Assembly (NCBI RefSeq): GCF_003719195.1
Contig: NZ_CP024996.1
Location: forward strand, 5,332,001 to 5,396,000
Origin: Herbaspirillum rubrisubalbicans
Lineage (GTDB): Bacteria > Pseudomonadota > Gammaproteobacteria > Burkholderiales > Burkholderiaceae_D
DNA: 64,000 nucleotides
Direction of reading: 5' to 3'
The notes beneath the pieces were generated by a model. The model was not told the origin of the DNA, made no database searches, and saw nothing but the letters and a program-made list of their open reading frames with translations. The position numbers and the translations under genes were made by a program. Positions 63,062-64,000 of the stretch are shown piece by piece (position 1 is the stretch's first letter; each line of letters opens with the position of its first letter).

Positions 63062-63529
63062 TTAATACCGACCGAATTGGCGCCGGTATTTGACGAAACC
63101 CTTCTTGGCGGAAGCGTCGAAAGCCATCCGTTCAAAAAAAGCGTGGGCCGAGGTTCTGTGTGCGGAACTGAGCAACATCATCTTTGAGCAATCCTTGGAC
63201 AGGCAATAGGCTTCGATATGGTGCATGAGGGCTGTACCTATGCCCTTTTCCTGGCTTTGCTTGTCCACCACGATATTTTCGATCACTGCAAATGGCTGTG
63301 ATTGGTACATCACGTCTGGGCAGAGTGACACCATGGCCGTACCGCTGACGACCTGCTCCCATTCGCAGACCAGCAGCAGGGCATGGGTATCGAGGGACAA
63401 GGCAGCAATGCGCTCCGGCGAGACGGCCACCGAAGTATCGTTGAGAAGTTGACGATAGAGCTCGGTAATACGTGCCGCATCGATGGGCAAGGCTGGTCGC
63501 ACGACTATTGTTGCGGGCAGAGATGGCAT
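63062..63529 (-). CDS. GNAT N-acetyltransferase
   Basis: The 155-residue protein has the acetyl-CoA motif ENIVVDKQSQEKGIGTALMHHIEAY (Q-x-x-G-x-G/A as QEKGIG) and a C-terminal AHAFFERMAF. ATG 63529 chosen, with a weak ribosome site. It is 56 bases upstream of the HAD gene on the same strand. Substrate unknown. Confidence 0.88.
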   Translation of the reverse strand: MPSLPATIVVRPALPIDAARITELYRQLLNDTSVAVSPERIAALSLDTHALLLVCEWEQVVSGTAMVSLCPDVMYQSQPFAVIENIVVDKQSQEKGIGTALMHHIEAYCLSKDCSKMMLLSSAHRTSAHAFFERMAFDASAKKGFVKYRRQFGRY

Positions 63530-64000
63530 GTCTTGGCAATCTTGAGTTATCGATGTGTTGGTTTGCAGAGGATGGTGCCAGTGTGGCTGGCCCAGGGCGG
63601 TACTGCCATTATTTGACGCTAGCCTTTTCGACACCTGGCTTCCACAGACACTCGTTCATTCCCATTGCCCCATTACTTACCTGTGGCGACCTATGGCCAT
63701 TTCTTAATATCTGGGTGTTGCATACTGCCACGCCCTCATTGGTCGAACAACATCATATAGGTGATGTACGCCAATCTCGCTCCAGGCTGCGCACTCAAAT
63801 GCATTACCAGAAACTGAGAATCAACAGCCGGTGAAAAGTTGGACGATGCTTGCAGCTGCATCTCCTCCAAAGCATCGGTAGTGATTCTCCGCCGTTTGCA
63901 GAGATCGCCTACAACCCTTGACGCCTTCACTGAGGTGGTGCAATATGCTCCTCGCTGTCTAGGAACGCCACCAGACAGTTTCCTCAGCAGCGTTGCTGAC
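63530..64000. other. Low-GC, gene-free right end
   Basis: These 471 bases hold no gene I can support. From about 63600 GC drops to roughly one half, visibly lower than the rest. A minus-strand frame (63736-63930) stays open and may continue upstream towards the window edge, but resembles no family I know. It may be the edge of an insertion or an island. Confidence 0.5.

Noticed and set aside
63062..63092. AATACCG/CGGTATT hairpin at the GNAT stop
   Set aside because: Seven-base arms overlap the coding end and lack a T-run; weak evidence.
63736..63930. Possible 64-residue gene at the right end
   Set aside because: No recognisable family, no ribosome site and no ATG; it may be part of something beyond the window.

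Overview
The window is a 64 kb piece of a high-GC (low-60s percent by eye) Gram-negative chromosome. The gene types point to a betaproteobacterium, most likely Oxalobacteraceae such as Herbaspirillum: a Neisseria/Burkholderia-type trimeric porin, a PoxR/DmpR-like sigma-54 activator, two 4HB-type chemoreceptors, two tripartite RND pumps, a BaeSR-like pair and many small sugar-acid or aromatic-acid transport modules. The genus is inference; there is no rRNA or tRNA to anchor it. No CRISPR array, phage or complete insertion sequence was seen.

Layout. 1-5 kb: end of a sigma-54 activator, a small membrane protein, and a SNF2 helicase. 5.1-10.3 kb: a carbohydrate module (MFS transporter, GH31 glycosidase, porin) behind a strong promoter with two identical LacI-type operators. 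10.3-14.8 kb: two isochorismatase-fold proteins (the second exported and without the catalytic Cys), a D-amino-acid-dehydrogenase-like oxidase and a phosphoethanolamine-transferase-like enzyme. 14.9-16.4 kb: a chemoreceptor. 16.5-19.6 kb: an amidohydrolase, MFS symporter and HutC-type regulator module. 19.6-20.6 kb: a RES/Xre toxin-antitoxin pair. 21-25 kb: yfcF and a hexuronate module (ExuT-like transporter, FadR-type regulator, uronate dehydrogenase) tied together by a shared operator.

25.2-41.4 kb is an efflux island: RND pump 1 (outer-membrane factor, pump, adaptor) divergent from baeSR, a second chemoreceptor, then RND pump 2. Pump 2 has lost the usual proton-relay residues. It is followed by a frameshifted MpaB/DUF2236 gene. 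42.6-46.2 kb is a minus-strand run of an unknown protein, a glycosyltransferase-like protein, cytochrome c, DUF2145 and STM0539 proteins. 46.3-49.5 kb: an XRE regulator, MFS, DUF486 and a secreted protein with an internal duplication. 49.7-53.2 kb: an SMR pump and an SDR-SDR-MFS operon. 53.2-57.6 kb: an NtrC-type two-component pair with a variant GAFSGA loop, and a diguanylate cyclase. 57.7-59.9 kb: 3-oxoacid CoA-transferase scoAB beside a PAS-LuxR regulator. 59.9-63.5 kb: LysR/NAD(P)-binding pair, DsbA-like, HAD and GNAT proteins. The last 0.4 kb has visibly lower GC and no recognised gene.

The best observations are regulatory: an operator shared between the hexuronate transporter/regulator intergenic region and the udh promoter, where it lies just after the predicted start site; the tandem LacI-type sites; and a similar operator position in the HutC module. 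Protein-level oddities are RND pump 2 (Asp to Gln and Lys to Ala in the proton relay), the Cys-less exported isochorismatase-fold protein, and a one-residue insertion splitting the conserved Lys-Pro of BaeR.
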